A DNA stretch of 64,000 nucleotides from Puniceicoccaceae bacterium 5H (GTDB lineage Bacteria; Verrucomicrobiota; Verrucomicrobiia; Opitutales; Oceanipulchritudinaceae). The stretch is taken from the NCBI GenBank assembly GCA_009772895.1, contig WOUP01000008.1, positions 62,001-126,000 of the forward strand, written 5' to 3'. Numbering within the stretch: position 1 is the stretch's first letter; every line of letters starts with the position of its first letter. The notes beneath the pieces are model-generated. The model searched no databases and was not told where the DNA came from. It was given only the letters and a program-made list of their open reading frames with translations. The position numbers and the translations under genes are program-made. Positions 51,208 to 60,422 of this stretch are shown in pieces.

Positions 51208-52368
51208 TCAGTTCACGAGGTCGCCTTCCGTCGCGTCCTCGCCGGGCAGCACGACGGGCAGGTCGGGCGTCTGGATCTCTTCGTCCGTCGTGCCCTCTTC
51301 GTCCTCGGGGGTCTGGGCCTCGGTGCCTTGGTCTCCCTGCTGGGTCTGCTCACGGATCTCGTCCGTCAACTGCTGGATGCGATCGCGGATCTCCTGTTGT
51401 GTGGGCAGCGGGTCCAGCGTCGAAGTCGGAGTGCCGGAAGATTGCTGACCCATCTCCTGCATCGCCTCATTGGCCGCGTTACGCGCGTTGCGCACCTGAT
51501 TCACCAGGGCGGCCAGCGTCTGTTGGTCGGAGGGCGTCGGCGGAGTCACGGAAGTTTCCTGACCGCTTTGGTTCACCGATCCCAACACGTTCGACAGGCT
51601 GGTGCGTTGGGCCGCGCCGACGGGCTGCTCGCCGCCCTGCGTCTGCCCTGAGGTAGGCGCAGAAAAATCGAGCGTCGGCTGCACCGTCACCGTACCCGTC
51701 AGCGTGCTGATGTCCATCGTTACCGGTTGTTGTTGGAGAGTGGGAAGCAGGGGATCTACCGTGCGGGGCAGGCCCGGAGTGACGGGGTATGGGAATGAGG
51801 AGGGACTCGTCGCATACAAGGCAGAGCTGATGGGGGTAGTCTGCGGGCTTGAGCTTGAACCCCCGACATAGATCGGGCTGAAGGCCGGGTTGGCCACGAT
51901 CACCGAAAAAACCGTGCCGCGCACGCCAGCAGTGCCCACCGGGCCGTGCACCTCGTAGGCGGACTGCTCACGCAATTTCTTCACATCAGAGATGATGTTG
52001 CCGTGGTAGAGCCGCAGCTCAATATCACTCGGGCTGGGCTCCCGCGTCTCGTCCTGCTCCGTTGCCTCCGAGACGGTTTCCTGCCGCAAGCGTTCCACGT
52101 AGACGACCGTTTCGGGCTTCAGCGTCGCAATGCTGCCCGTCGAAAACACGACCGTCGCAGTCGCATCCTCACCCATCGCGATGGTTTCGCCCTCGTAGAG
52201 CTGTCGGCTGTCGTCGAGCGTTCGGGCTTCGCCGTCTTCGCCGATCACGAGGTAATCGCCTGTGGCTTTTACCAGTCGCGCGACGGCCGCCTGCTGGATT
52301 TCTGCCGTCAGTTGGCTCGACAGAGCAAAAAGGGCCAGAAAGAGAGTAAAAAGAGGGGTCCGTTTCAT
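51208..52368 (-). CDS. Secreted FecR-domain protein with disordered tail
   Basis: A 386-residue precursor: signal peptide ('PLFTLFLALFALSSQLTA'), a FecR-type beta domain ('ATGDYLVIGEDGEARTLDDS' to 'VHGPVGTAGVRGTVFSVIVA', with the GVRGT motif equivalent to GIRGT of the first copy), a Ser/Pro/Thr-rich middle and an acidic tail. Second protein of this kind in the window, without a cyclase or sigma factor next to it. The ATG at 52368 is preferred to a TTG four codons upstream. Single-gene unit with its own terminator. Confidence 0.85.
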   Translation of the reverse strand: MKRTPLFTLFLALFALSSQLTAEIQQAAVARLVKATGDYLVIGEDGEARTLDDSRQLYEGETIAMGEDATATVVFSTGSIATLKPETVVYVERLRQETVSEATEQDETREPSPSDIELRLYHGNIISDVKKLREQSAYEVHGPVGTAGVRGTVFSVIVANPAFSPIYVGGSSSSPQTTPISSALYATSPSSFPYPVTPGLPRTVDPLLPTLQQQPVTMDISTLTGTVTVQPTLDFSAPTSGQTQGGEQPVGAAQRTSLSNVLGSVNQSGQETSVTPPTPSDQQTLAALVNQVRNARNAANEAMQEMGQQSSGTPTSTLDPLPTQQEIRDRIQQLTDEIREQTQQGDQGTEAQTPEDEEGTTDEEIQTPDLPVVLPGEDATEGDLVN

Positions 52369-52506
52369 GAGCTGAGTCAAATAGAGTAAGTCGTCTGGAC
52401 CGCTCCTGGATTAAGGCTGCCTATCCTGGAGCGATTTCCTTTTCCCACCCTGCGTTAATCGATTGTAAGATTGCCGCAGAGGTTCGATGCTGTGGTATTT
52501 GATACC

Positions 52507-53235
52507 ATGAACGAGTCCGTACGCCTACAAAAATACCTTGCCGAACAGGGCGTCGCCTCTCGTCGCGGCGCAGATCAGATGGTCTTGGACGGGCGCGTGG
52601 AGGTCGACGGGGCCATCGCCGAACCGGGCACCAAGATCGTCCCGGGCAAATCGGTGGTAAAGGTCGACGGGCGCCGCATCATCGCCCGGCAAAAGCCCAC
52701 CATCACCCTGGCGCTACACAAGCCCAAGGGCTACCTTTGCAGCCATAACGATCCCCATCACCAGAAGACGGTCTTCGACCTGCTGCCCTTACCGCTACAA
52801 AAAGAGCGCCTGCTGATCGCGGGCCGCCTCGACCTCGAAAGCGAAGGGCTCCTGATCCTGACTAACGACGGCGACCTCGCCCAGCGCCTGACCCACCCCA
52901 CCAACCGCGTGATCAAGCGCTACCGGGTGGAGCTGGACCGCACTTTTGCCGACGAAGACCGCAACAAGCTGATCAACGGCATCGTCTGGGAGGGCGAGCG
53001 CCTGAAGGTCGAACGCGTCGTGACCAATGCAGCCAAAGGCCCCGAAAGCGGCCGACGCCTCGAGGTTCATTTAAACCATGGTAAAAAGCGCGAAATTCGC
53101 CGCCTTTTTTATGCACTGGGCTACGATGTGCGCTATCTTCAACGGTTTCAGATCGGACAGTTTAACCTCAAGGGCCTCAGCGCCGGGACGATGCAAGTCC
53201 TCGGACGCAATGAGATTCGCCGATTATTAAGTTGA
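52507..53235 (+). CDS. 16S/23S rRNA pseudouridine synthase (RsuA/RluB family)
   Basis: A 242-residue enzyme with an N-terminal S4 RNA-binding domain ('VRLQKYLAEQGVASRRGADQ') and the catalytic GRLD motif in 'LLIAGRLDLESEGLLILTNDGDLAQ', plus 'HPTNRVIKRYRVEL' and 'GKKREIRRLFYALGYDV'. This is the RsuA/RluB/E/F family; which rRNA site it modifies cannot be told. ATG 52507 is supported by the S4 start; the frame upstream is unrelated. Confidence 0.93.
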   Translation: MNESVRLQKYLAEQGVASRRGADQMVLDGRVEVDGAIAEPGTKIVPGKSVVKVDGRRIIARQKPTITLALHKPKGYLCSHNDPHHQKTVFDLLPLPLQKERLLIAGRLDLESEGLLILTNDGDLAQRLTHPTNRVIKRYRVELDRTFADEDRNKLINGIVWEGERLKVERVVTNAAKGPESGRRLEVHLNHGKKREIRRLFYALGYDVRYLQRFQIGQFNLKGLSAGTMQVLGRNEIRRLLS

Positions 53236-53273
53236 GCGGCGCGGGAGGCCCAGCTTACCCTTTTCGTATCAAG

Positions 53274-54728
53274 ATGATGGCCAAACGGCTCGTATTTGCC
53301 GCAATCGCTCTGATGGGCACCGTCAAACTCCTGACGGCGGCCCCCTTGTATACCGCCCCTCGGACGGACAGCGCTCAAGTGAGCGATATCGCCCTGCCGA
53401 GCACCCAGATCACGCTCAGGCCCGAGGCCAGTGCCCCCGCCGGCTGGACCCAGGCCACCTTCCGCGGCCCGTGGACCGGCTACATCAGCTCCACCATGCT
53501 GAAGGATGATGCGAGCACCGCGCGAGCCGGCGCGCGGGTGACGCTCCAACCCAACTCCCAGCTCGATCCTGTCGCCACGCTGTTGGAGGACGACACCGTC
53601 GAGGTCGTCAATCGCGGGCAATGGTGGACCGAGGTGCGTGTGCACAAGCCCATCACCGTTTACCTCCGGGATACGGACGTCGAACCCGTCACGGCAGACG
53701 ACGCTCCAGCCGAGGAAGAGGGCAACGGTTGGCTTCGCATCCCCTTCTTCGGCAAAAAGGACAATCCGCCGGCTCAACCCGCGGCCAGCACGGCACCAAC
53801 CCCCACGCCGCCCGAATCGACGCCACCGGGTACCGCCAACCCGCAACCGGCAAACACGCCTCCGCGTCCGGCCGAACCGAATGCCCCGGCGTCGACCGAC
53901 ACGCGCTCAAACGCCGCGAATACGGCGCCCGCATCCAACGTATCCGGCCCCGCGAACGCCCGAGAGCAGGAGAGCCGGATGCAAGTGCGCCCGGTGCAGG
54001 ACGACTTTTTCATCATGCCGGGTTCAGCCTCCGCCGCGCCCAAGGCCGACCTGCCGACTGAATCTGAACCGCCTGCGGAGCCGGCCCCCGCACGCGTCCA
54101 GGTCCAGGAGGTTGCAGCGCCCGAGCCCCAGCCGGAGGCCAACGCGGAAAACACCGCGAGTGCCCCGACACCCGCCCCCACGGAATCGACGGCACCCGAG
54201 CCTACCTTCGTGGCCTATGAGCCGGAACCGACTCCGGCCCCGCAACCGAGCCCGCCCCGGCCTAAATCACCTTATCCCAAGCCGGCGCCCAAAGCACCGG
54301 TGGACCGCAATCAGCCCGATCAGGTCCGCGAGCTGCAGCCCCGCATCATCGGTTCGCCCTCTCCTCAGTCCGGCCCGGTCGCCCGCATGCAGAAGGTCCG
54401 CGTCGCCCCGACGTTGAGCGATCCGTATCCCGTAGTGCAAGAGGACGCGCCCATCCCCTCCGCCGCCGGGCAGATCCCGCACACCTATACTGGCCAACTG
54501 ATCCGCACGCAGCGCGCCTGGTATGCCCTGCACGCACCCAAGTTTGGGTATGCGCTCGTGGACGGCTCCGGTGACCGCATCGCCTACGTCGACGTTTCGC
54601 GCGTATTCATCCAGAGCCCGATCAACGAATACGTGGATGCACCGGTGCAAATCTATGGCCAGTGGGATACGGAAGAAGGCGCCGGTCGCGTGATCCGGGC
54701 TCGCAACATGCGATTGATGGCTCCATAG
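53274..54728 (+). CDS. Secreted SH3-like protein with long proline-rich linker
   Basis: A 484-residue precursor starting 'MMAKRLVFAAIALMGTVKLLTA' (signal peptide). Residues about 20-130 hold two SH3-like beta units ('LYTAPRTDSAQVSDIALPST', 'WWTEVRVHKPITVYLRDTDV'). Then about 230 residues of Pro, Ala, Thr and Glu, probably disordered, and a C-terminal beta domain ('TYTGQLIRTQRAWYALHAPK' to 'VIRARNMRLMAP'). It may bridge the cell envelope. I do not recognise the family. Either of two adjacent ATG codons (53274, 53277) can be the start. Confidence 0.8.
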   Translation: MMAKRLVFAAIALMGTVKLLTAAPLYTAPRTDSAQVSDIALPSTQITLRPEASAPAGWTQATFRGPWTGYISSTMLKDDASTARAGARVTLQPNSQLDPVATLLEDDTVEVVNRGQWWTEVRVHKPITVYLRDTDVEPVTADDAPAEEEGNGWLRIPFFGKKDNPPAQPAASTAPTPTPPESTPPGTANPQPANTPPRPAEPNAPASTDTRSNAANTAPASNVSGPANAREQESRMQVRPVQDDFFIMPGSASAAPKADLPTESEPPAEPAPARVQVQEVAAPEPQPEANAENTASAPTPAPTESTAPEPTFVAYEPEPTPAPQPSPPRPKSPYPKPAPKAPVDRNQPDQVRELQPRIIGSPSPQSGPVARMQKVRVAPTLSDPYPVVQEDAPIPSAAGQIPHTYTGQLIRTQRAWYALHAPKFGYALVDGSGDRIAYVDVSRVFIQSPINEYVDAPVQIYGQWDTEEGAGRVIRARNMRLMAP

Positions 54729-54779
54729 ATGCAAGTGGTTACTTAAGTTATAGTTCGAACACTCGATTTCAGATATTTC

Positions 54780-55664
54780 ATGGCCCAATTGATCGACGGT
54801 AACGCCATCGCGGCACAAATCGTGGAAGAGTTGACGCAAGAGGTCTCGACCCTCCCCGAAGACAACCGCCCCTGCGTGGTCTTCATCCGGGTGGGAGAAG
54901 ATCCGGCATCGGTATTCTACGTCCGCAAGAAGGAAAAGACGGCCGCGCAGATCGGCATGCGCAGCCGCCTGCAAGTCTACGACACCTCGATTAGCGAAGA
55001 GGAACTCTTGCGAGAGGTAGATAAACTGAACGCAGACGACAACGTGCATGGCATCCTGGTCCAGGCGCCCCTGCCCGCCCACATGGACGAGCGCACGGTC
55101 TTTAACCGCGTGCACCCCAACAAGGACGTGGACGGCTTCAGCCAGGCCAATCTCGGCCGCCTCGTGCAGGAAGACCCCGACGCCTTCGTGGCCTGCACCC
55201 CCGCCGGGGTGGTCGAGCTGCTGGCGCGCAGCAACGTGCAGACCGAAGGACGCCACGTGGTCGTGCTCGGGCGCAGCCTGATCGTGGGCAAGCCCGCCGC
55301 GCTGCTGATGATGCGCAAGGGCCCGCTCGCCAACGCCACCGTCACCGTCTGCCACTCCCGCACGGACGATCTGCCCAGCATCACCCGCCAGGCAGACATC
55401 CTCATCGCCGCGATCGGCAAGCCCGAATTCGTGACCGGCCAGATGGTCAAGCCGGGCGCTACCGTGATCGACGTGGGCATCAACCGGGTGGAAGATGCCA
55501 CGCGCAAGAAGGGCTACCGGATTGCCGGCGACGTGAACTTTGAGGAAGTCGAGCCCAAGGCGGCGGCCATCACCCCCGTCCCCGGCGGCGTAGGGCCAAT
55601 GACCGTTGCCATGCTGATGCGCAATACTTATAAAGCGTTTCAACTCACCAACCGCGCCCAGTAG
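54780..55664 (+). CDS. folD: Methylenetetrahydrofolate dehydrogenase/cyclohydrolase FolD
   Basis: Interconverts 5,10-methylene- and 10-formyl-tetrahydrofolate with NADP(H). The 294-residue product has the catalytic lysine in '[15 protein letters not shown]', '[15 protein letters not shown]', 'NPNKDVDG'-like '[15 protein letters not shown]', '[19 protein letters not shown]' and '[16 protein letters not shown]'. Complete and of normal length. A single gene followed 14 bases later by the receiver-kinase gene. Confidence 0.97.
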   Translation: MAQLIDGNAIAAQIVEELTQEVSTLPEDNRPCVVFIRVGEDPASVFYVRKKEKTAAQIGMRSRLQVYDTSISEEELLREVDKLNADDNVHGILVQAPLPAHMDERTVFNRVHPNKDVDGFSQANLGRLVQEDPDAFVACTPAGVVELLARSNVQTEGRHVVVLGRSLIVGKPAALLMMRKGPLANATVTVCHSRTDDLPSITRQADILIAAIGKPEFVTGQMVKPGATVIDVGINRVEDATRKKGYRIAGDVNFEEVEPKAAAITPVPGGVGPMTVAMLMRNTYKAFQLTNRAQ

Positions 55665-55678
55665 CGCGCTCCATCACG

Positions 55679-56860
55679 ATGAATCCTCCGCATGTCCTGG
55701 TCGTTGACGACCAACCCATCAACGTCCGACTGCTCGAGCGCAAGCTGGAGCGGGTGGGCATGCGGGTGACGTCCGCCTTCAGTGGCATTGAAGCGCTCGA
55801 ATATGTGCAGCGCGAGCAGCCCGACGTCATCCTGCTCGACATCATGATGCCGATGATGGACGGGATCGAGGTGTGCCGTCGCCTGAAAGAAGATGCGCAC
55901 ACCCGCGACATCCCCGTAATTTTCATTACGGCCAAGACCTCCAAGGAGGGCAAGCTCGAGGGCCTCAACGTCGGTGCCGCCGACTACATCACCAAGCCGA
56001 TCGACCTGGACGAAACGGTTGCCCGCATCAGCACCCAGCTGCGTATCCAGGAGAACTACCGCCAGAATCTGGAGCTGACTAATCGGCTGGGTGAAGCGCG
56101 GCGGCATGCCGCGATCGCCCATGTGACGGAAGGTATCGCCCACAATCTGAACAATCTCCTGGGCGTCGTGGTCGGCTACCTCGACCTGCTGCGGGCATCA
56201 CTGGACAACCGCGAGCGCATGCTGCGCACCAGCGACAAGCTCGACCAGGCGGTCAAGCGTATGGTCAACATCGTGCGCGAGCTGACGACCATTGCCGAGT
56301 TCGACCGCGTGCGCAAGACGCCGGTGCCCGTCACGGCGGTGATCGGCAACGCCCTGCAGCGCTTTAGGGCGGAGTACAGCGTGCCTCAGGCTCAAGTCGT
56401 GATCGACAATCAGGTGCCGGAGCTGGAGCTCGAGACCAACCAGGAGATGCTGGAAGACATCATCGGTCGCCTCTTGATCAACGGCTACGAGAGTTACGAA
56501 GACGACACGCCGGCCTCCGATCGCGCCCTCCGCCTCACCGCGACGCAGGAGAGCGGCGAGTTCAACGAGTTCCTGCGCATCACGATCAGCGATCACGGCC
56601 AGGGCGTCGATTCCGAGATGGCCGACACCGCCTTCGAGCCTTTCGTCTCCCGGCACTCTGCCGTGGGCCGCGGCATGGGGCTGACCATCGTACGCCACGC
56701 CATTCACAGCCTCGGCGGCACCGTAAAGCTGGAAAAGCACACCGATGGATCGGACGGCACGGTGGCCGTCATCCAGCACCCCTTCCGCGATCCGGCGGAC
56801 GAGGAGATCGACTGGTCTCAAATGGTCGGAGAGCACCTGCCCGAAGAATCCGGTTCGTAA
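55679..56860 (+). CDS. Receiver domain fused to a histidine kinase
   Basis: A 393-residue soluble protein: an N-terminal receiver (1-125) with acidic pocket 'VLVVDDQPINVRLLE', phospho-Asp in 'PDVILLDIMMPMMDGIE' and Lys in 'FITAKTSKEG', then a kinase core with an H-box 'TEGIAHNLNNLLGVVVGYL' and ATPase motifs 'LLINGYESYEDD', 'DHGQGVDSEM' and 'GRGMGLTIVRH'. It has no membrane segment, so it receives a phosphoryl signal from another kinase and passes it on. Partner unknown. The hybrid kinase at 17191 is one possible source. Confidence 0.88.
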   Translation: MNPPHVLVVDDQPINVRLLERKLERVGMRVTSAFSGIEALEYVQREQPDVILLDIMMPMMDGIEVCRRLKEDAHTRDIPVIFITAKTSKEGKLEGLNVGAADYITKPIDLDETVARISTQLRIQENYRQNLELTNRLGEARRHAAIAHVTEGIAHNLNNLLGVVVGYLDLLRASLDNRERMLRTSDKLDQAVKRMVNIVRELTTIAEFDRVRKTPVPVTAVIGNALQRFRAEYSVPQAQVVIDNQVPELELETNQEMLEDIIGRLLINGYESYEDDTPASDRALRLTATQESGEFNEFLRITISDHGQGVDSEMADTAFEPFVSRHSAVGRGMGLTIVRHAIHSLGGTVKLEKHTDGSDGTVAVIQHPFRDPADEEIDWSQMVGEHLPEESGS

Positions 56861-56922
56861 TCCGACGCAATTTGTCGCGTCTGTAGTTGCAGAGGCAGGG
56901 TAAAAGGCATTACCCGTTGCGC

Positions 56923-57726
56923 ATGGCGAAGATCGCGTTCATTGGGGCAGGTCGCATGGCAAGTGCCATCGTGGCCGGATTGTTGCGTCACCGCGTGGCG
57001 GAAGCCGGGCAGATCATCTGCACCAGCGCCGCCGACAATACGGGGCCGGAGCTCGCGCAGAAGACCGGCATCGGCTACACCCAGGACCTCCACGAGCTCC
57101 TGTCGGACGCCGATACCGTGGTCCTCGCCTGCAAGCCCCAACAGCTGGGCCAACTCGGGCCCGAAGTCGCGGAACTGAGCCGCAAGCGCCTCATCATCTC
57201 CATTCTCGCGGGCACGCCGATCGCCAGGCTGCAGCAGGTCTTCCCCGAGGCCCGCAACGTGGTCCGCGCCATGCCCAATACCCCGGGTCAGGTCGGCGCC
57301 GGCATTACGGCCTACGCTTCCGCGGACGAACTCGGGCACGAGGACGACCAGATGGTCAAGAGCATCCTCGACGCGCTCGGAGAAACCGTGCCCGTCACGG
57401 AAGATCAGATCGACGCGGTGACGGGGGTCAGCGGCAGCGGCCCGGCCTACGTCTTCGAATTTATCGCCGCCCTGCGGGATGCGGGCGTTGCGGCCGGGCT
57501 GGAGGAGGAGCTGAGCTACCGCCTCGCACTCAACACCGTCAGCGGGGCCGCCGAACTGCTGAAAGTCGTGCCCGAGACGCCGGAGACGCACCGCGAATGG
57601 GTGTCCTCCCCCGGCGGCACGACTCTGGCCGGCCTCGCCGTGATGGAAGAAGCCGGTTTCCGCGACATCATGCAGCGCACCGTGCTGGCTGCCAAGCGCC
57701 GCGCCGAGGAGTTGGCCCAAGGCTAA
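56923..57726 (+). CDS. proC: Pyrroline-5-carboxylate reductase
   Basis: Last step of proline synthesis, NAD(P)H-dependent. The 267-residue product has the Rossmann start 'KIAFIGAGRMASAIVAGLL', 'VVLACKPQQLGQLGPEV', 'VVRAMPNTPGQVGAGITAY' and the ProC signature 'TGVSGSGPAYVFEFIAAL' with 'SSPGGTTLAGLAVMEEAG'. ATG 56923 fits the family start. Confidence 0.96.
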   Translation: MAKIAFIGAGRMASAIVAGLLRHRVAEAGQIICTSAADNTGPELAQKTGIGYTQDLHELLSDADTVVLACKPQQLGQLGPEVAELSRKRLIISILAGTPIARLQQVFPEARNVVRAMPNTPGQVGAGITAYASADELGHEDDQMVKSILDALGETVPVTEDQIDAVTGVSGSGPAYVFEFIAALRDAGVAAGLEEELSYRLALNTVSGAAELLKVVPETPETHREWVSSPGGTTLAGLAVMEEAGFRDIMQRTVLAAKRRAEELAQG

Positions 57727-57792
57727 TCCCGCTATCCTCGCGCAAACCGCTTGCCCCTGTAACGGGATGCCGCCAAGCTCCCGCCTCGACTT

Positions 57793-58524
57793 ATGGCCGA
57801 ACACAGCCTCTCGGAAGACTTTCGCAACCTGCTTGCCGGCAGTGAAAACCAGCCCCTGAACCTGGGCTCCCTCGTCGACCGCGTCGGCGAAAAGGGCTTC
57901 GGCATGCTACTGGTGCTGCTTGCCCTGCCCAGCGCCCTGCCCATTCCTGCCCCCGGCTACAGCACACCCTTCGGCATCATGCTGGCGATCCTCGCCGGGC
58001 AGATGATCGTGGGCAAGCGCATGCCCGTCTTTCCCGAGCGCTTCCGCAAGATGCGGCTCAACCGCAAGCTGGCGGACAACATGCTCAGCTTTGCCGCCAA
58101 GGTGTTCGCCAAGCTCGAGTGGTTCATCCGCCCGCGCATGAAGTGGATCGGGGGCCGCATGGGCCAGAGCATGATGGGCTGGCTGGTCCTGGTCATGGCC
58201 TGCCTGATGATCCTGCCCATCCCCTACACCAACACCTTCCCGGCCATGGTCATTTTCCTCATCGGCATCGGCCTGATGGAAGAGGACGGCCTGTTCTCGA
58301 TCTTTGCCTGCATCGTGGGCGCCTTTGCCGTCGCGCTTTACGGTTTCATCATCTACGTCGTGATCGCCTACGGCCCGCACGTCGTCACCGAAGGCGTCGA
58401 CGCCGCCAAGACCTGGATCAAAGACCTGCTCGGCCTGCAGCCGGACGCCACGCCAGCCCCCTCGACCGAACCCGTCGAGACCACCGCCCTCATGCTGCGC
58501 AACTGGCTTGGCCGCTGGTCGTAA
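57793..58524 (+). CDS. ExoD family membrane protein
   Basis: A 243-residue membrane protein of the ExoD family: 'SLVDRVGEKGFGMLLVLLALPSALPIPAPGYSTPFG' region (in part 'GMLLVLLALPSALPIPAPGY'), four or five hydrophobic segments and 'LPIPYTNTFPAMVIFLIGIGL'. ExoD of Sinorhizobium affects exopolysaccharide production and stress tolerance; the biochemical role is not known. Starts 66 bases after proC and ends nine bases from the convergent rdgB. Confidence 0.9.
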   Translation: MAEHSLSEDFRNLLAGSENQPLNLGSLVDRVGEKGFGMLLVLLALPSALPIPAPGYSTPFGIMLAILAGQMIVGKRMPVFPERFRKMRLNRKLADNMLSFAAKVFAKLEWFIRPRMKWIGGRMGQSMMGWLVLVMACLMILPIPYTNTFPAMVIFLIGIGLMEEDGLFSIFACIVGAFAVALYGFIIYVVIAYGPHVVTEGVDAAKTWIKDLLGLQPDATPAPSTEPVETTALMLRNWLGRWS

Positions 58525-58533
58525 AGACGCTGG

Positions 58534-59136
58534 TTAGAGCCGGTTCGTCAGCCACTGGCGTAGCTTGCGCAGGGCCTGGGAGCGGTGAGAAATGTCGTTC
58601 TTTACCGTTTCGGGCAAGACGCCGAAGCTTTGGTCGTAGCCGGAGGGGCGAAACAGCGGGTCGTAGCCGAAGCCGTTGTCGCCGTGGCGCTCAAAGAGGA
58701 TGTGGCCTTCGACCTTGCCCAGGAAGGTCTGGCATTCGCCCTCGGCACTGACCAGGGCCAACGCGCAGACGAAGCGCCCGGTGCGCTTTTCCATCGGCGT
58801 GTCCGCCAGCTCGGCCAGCAGCTTGTCGTTGTTGGCCTCGTCGTTGCCGTGTGCGCCGGCATAGCGCGCGGAATAGATGCCCGGTTCGCCGCCCAGCGCA
58901 TCCACCTCGATCCCGCTGTCGTCGGCCAGCGCCCATTGCCCCGGCTGCAACAACGTCACCAGCGCGCGGGCCTTCAGCTCGGCATTGGCGGCAAAGGTCG
59001 AGCCGGTCTCTTCCACGTCCGGCATCCCGCCGAGCGCGGACGCCCCATAGACGTTTACGCCCAGCTGCGACTCGCGCATCATGGTATCGATTTCCTGGAG
59101 CTTGTGGGCATTACCGGTCGCGACAAAGATATCCAT
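58534..59136 (-). CDS. rdgB: XTP/dITP diphosphatase (RdgB/HAM1)
   Basis: Hydrolyses non-canonical purine triphosphates. The 200-residue product begins 'MDIFVATGNAHKLQEI' (family T-x-N-x-x-K), and has 'ADDSGIEVDALGGEPGIYSARYAG', 'GFGYDPLFRPSGYDQSFG' and 'NDISHRSQALRKL'. All family motifs present. It is last in the minus-strand run MBL-ribD-rdgB; the 80 bases before it have no gene. Confidence 0.96.
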   Translation of the reverse strand: MDIFVATGNAHKLQEIDTMMRESQLGVNVYGASALGGMPDVEETGSTFAANAELKARALVTLLQPGQWALADDSGIEVDALGGEPGIYSARYAGAHGNDEANNDKLLAELADTPMEKRTGRFVCALALVSAEGECQTFLGKVEGHILFERHGDNGFGYDPLFRPSGYDQSFGVLPETVKNDISHRSQALRKLRQWLTNRL

Positions 59137-59216
59137 TCCCGTATCCTAATTCATGAAGCGAACTTCAAACGAGTAAAAAGGAGTTTTTACGCCCAAGGCG
59201 CAGCCGGAGCCCGAAG

Positions 59217-60416
59217 TCACACGGCGCGCACCCACCCGCGATAAAGGGTATCCGGGCCGAAGCGCTCGACGTGCAACTGGCGCAACTGGAGGGCATCGGC
59301 CATGCGCCCGGCGGGCAGGCCGCGGAACGGTGTGGGCGCATCCGCGTCGAGCACCAACTTGGGGGCCTGGTAGACGAAGAGGTAATCGACCGCCCGATGC
59401 AGCCAGAGGTCTTGCGCGAGCCCGGACCCGGTCTCGAGATAGAGCCCGGTGATGCCCTTGACCAGTAACGCCTGGCGGAAGTGTCGCCAGAAGGCCCGCC
59501 CCACGCCGTGCACGAGCCAGAACGTGCGCCCGCGAGTCGAGAGCAGCCGCACCTCGTCCGTCAGGTGCTCGGTGTGCTCGACGTGGCCGCTCCAGCGCTC
59601 GATCTTCTCCCGCTGGTTTTGCCCCGTGACGGTGATGGTGAGGTCGGCCCATTCGTCGGAAAACACCTGCAGCTCGCTGCTGCCCGGTCCGAGCCCCCGC
59701 AGGGAGCGGTCGAAAATAAAGCGCGGGTGCGCGTGCGCTCCCTCCGGCAGGCGAGCGGTCAGCTGCGGGTTGTCCTGCAAGAGCGTGCCGGCGCCGGTGC
59801 CGATGGCCGGGAAGTAGTGACGCCAACGGTGCACATCCGCCCGCGCCTCAGTGCCCGTAATCCATTTGGAATCGCCCGTGCGCGTCGCCGTCTTGCCGTC
59901 GAGCGTGACGGCGACCTTGAGCGCGATCAGCGGATCGCCAGTCTGGATCCAGTGGTTGAAGACCAGGTTGAGGTCGTCGCAAGCCTCGGCCAGCACGCCC
60001 TCGATCACCTCCACCCCTGCCTCGCGCAGCTGCGGAAACGCCCGCCCCGCGTGCACGGGGTTGGGATCGACCGAGCCCACGATGACGCGCCGAATGCCGC
60101 TGGCCAGAATCGCCTCCGTGCAAGGCGGCGTGCGGCCATGCGTGCAACACGGCTCGAGCGTCACCACCAGCGTAGTCGAGTCGTCCAGTGGCGCCCCCAG
60201 CTCCTGCCAGCGGGCGATGGCCTCCTTTTCGGCATGGCGACCGGGCGGTGGTTGGGTGCGTCCACGGGCCACGACCTGCCCCTGGTGCACAATGACGGAG
60301 CCGACGGCGGGGTTGGGGTGCGTCCAGCCCCGGGCCAGCCGCGCCTCGGCCAAGGCCTCGCGCATCAAGGGCTCCCAGTGCGCCCGGGACTCAGCTTGCG
60401 GATCGGCAGCGGACAT
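59217..60416 (-). CDS. ribD: Bifunctional riboflavin biosynthesis protein RibD
   Basis: Deaminates then reduces the pyrimidine intermediate in riboflavin synthesis. The 399-residue protein has the zinc deaminase part ('WTHPNPAVGSVIVHQGQV', 'GRHAEKEAI', 'TLEPCCTHGRTPPCTEA') and a C-terminal reductase part ('KVAVTLDGKTATRTGDSKWITG', 'DVHRWRHYFPAIGTGAGTLL'). Length is normal. No FMN riboswitch is evident: the gene before it ends only six bases away, so transcription comes from further upstream. Other rib genes are outside the window. Confidence 0.95.
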   Translation of the reverse strand: MSAADPQAESRAHWEPLMREALAEARLARGWTHPNPAVGSVIVHQGQVVARGRTQPPPGRHAEKEAIARWQELGAPLDDSTTLVVTLEPCCTHGRTPPCTEAILASGIRRVIVGSVDPNPVHAGRAFPQLREAGVEVIEGVLAEACDDLNLVFNHWIQTGDPLIALKVAVTLDGKTATRTGDSKWITGTEARADVHRWRHYFPAIGTGAGTLLQDNPQLTARLPEGAHAHPRFIFDRSLRGLGPGSSELQVFSDEWADLTITVTGQNQREKIERWSGHVEHTEHLTDEVRLLSTRGRTFWLVHGVGRAFWRHFRQALLVKGITGLYLETGSGLAQDLWLHRAVDYLFVYQAPKLVLDADAPTPFRGLPAGRMADALQLRQLHVERFGPDTLYRGWVRAV

Positions 60417-60422
60417 GGGCGG

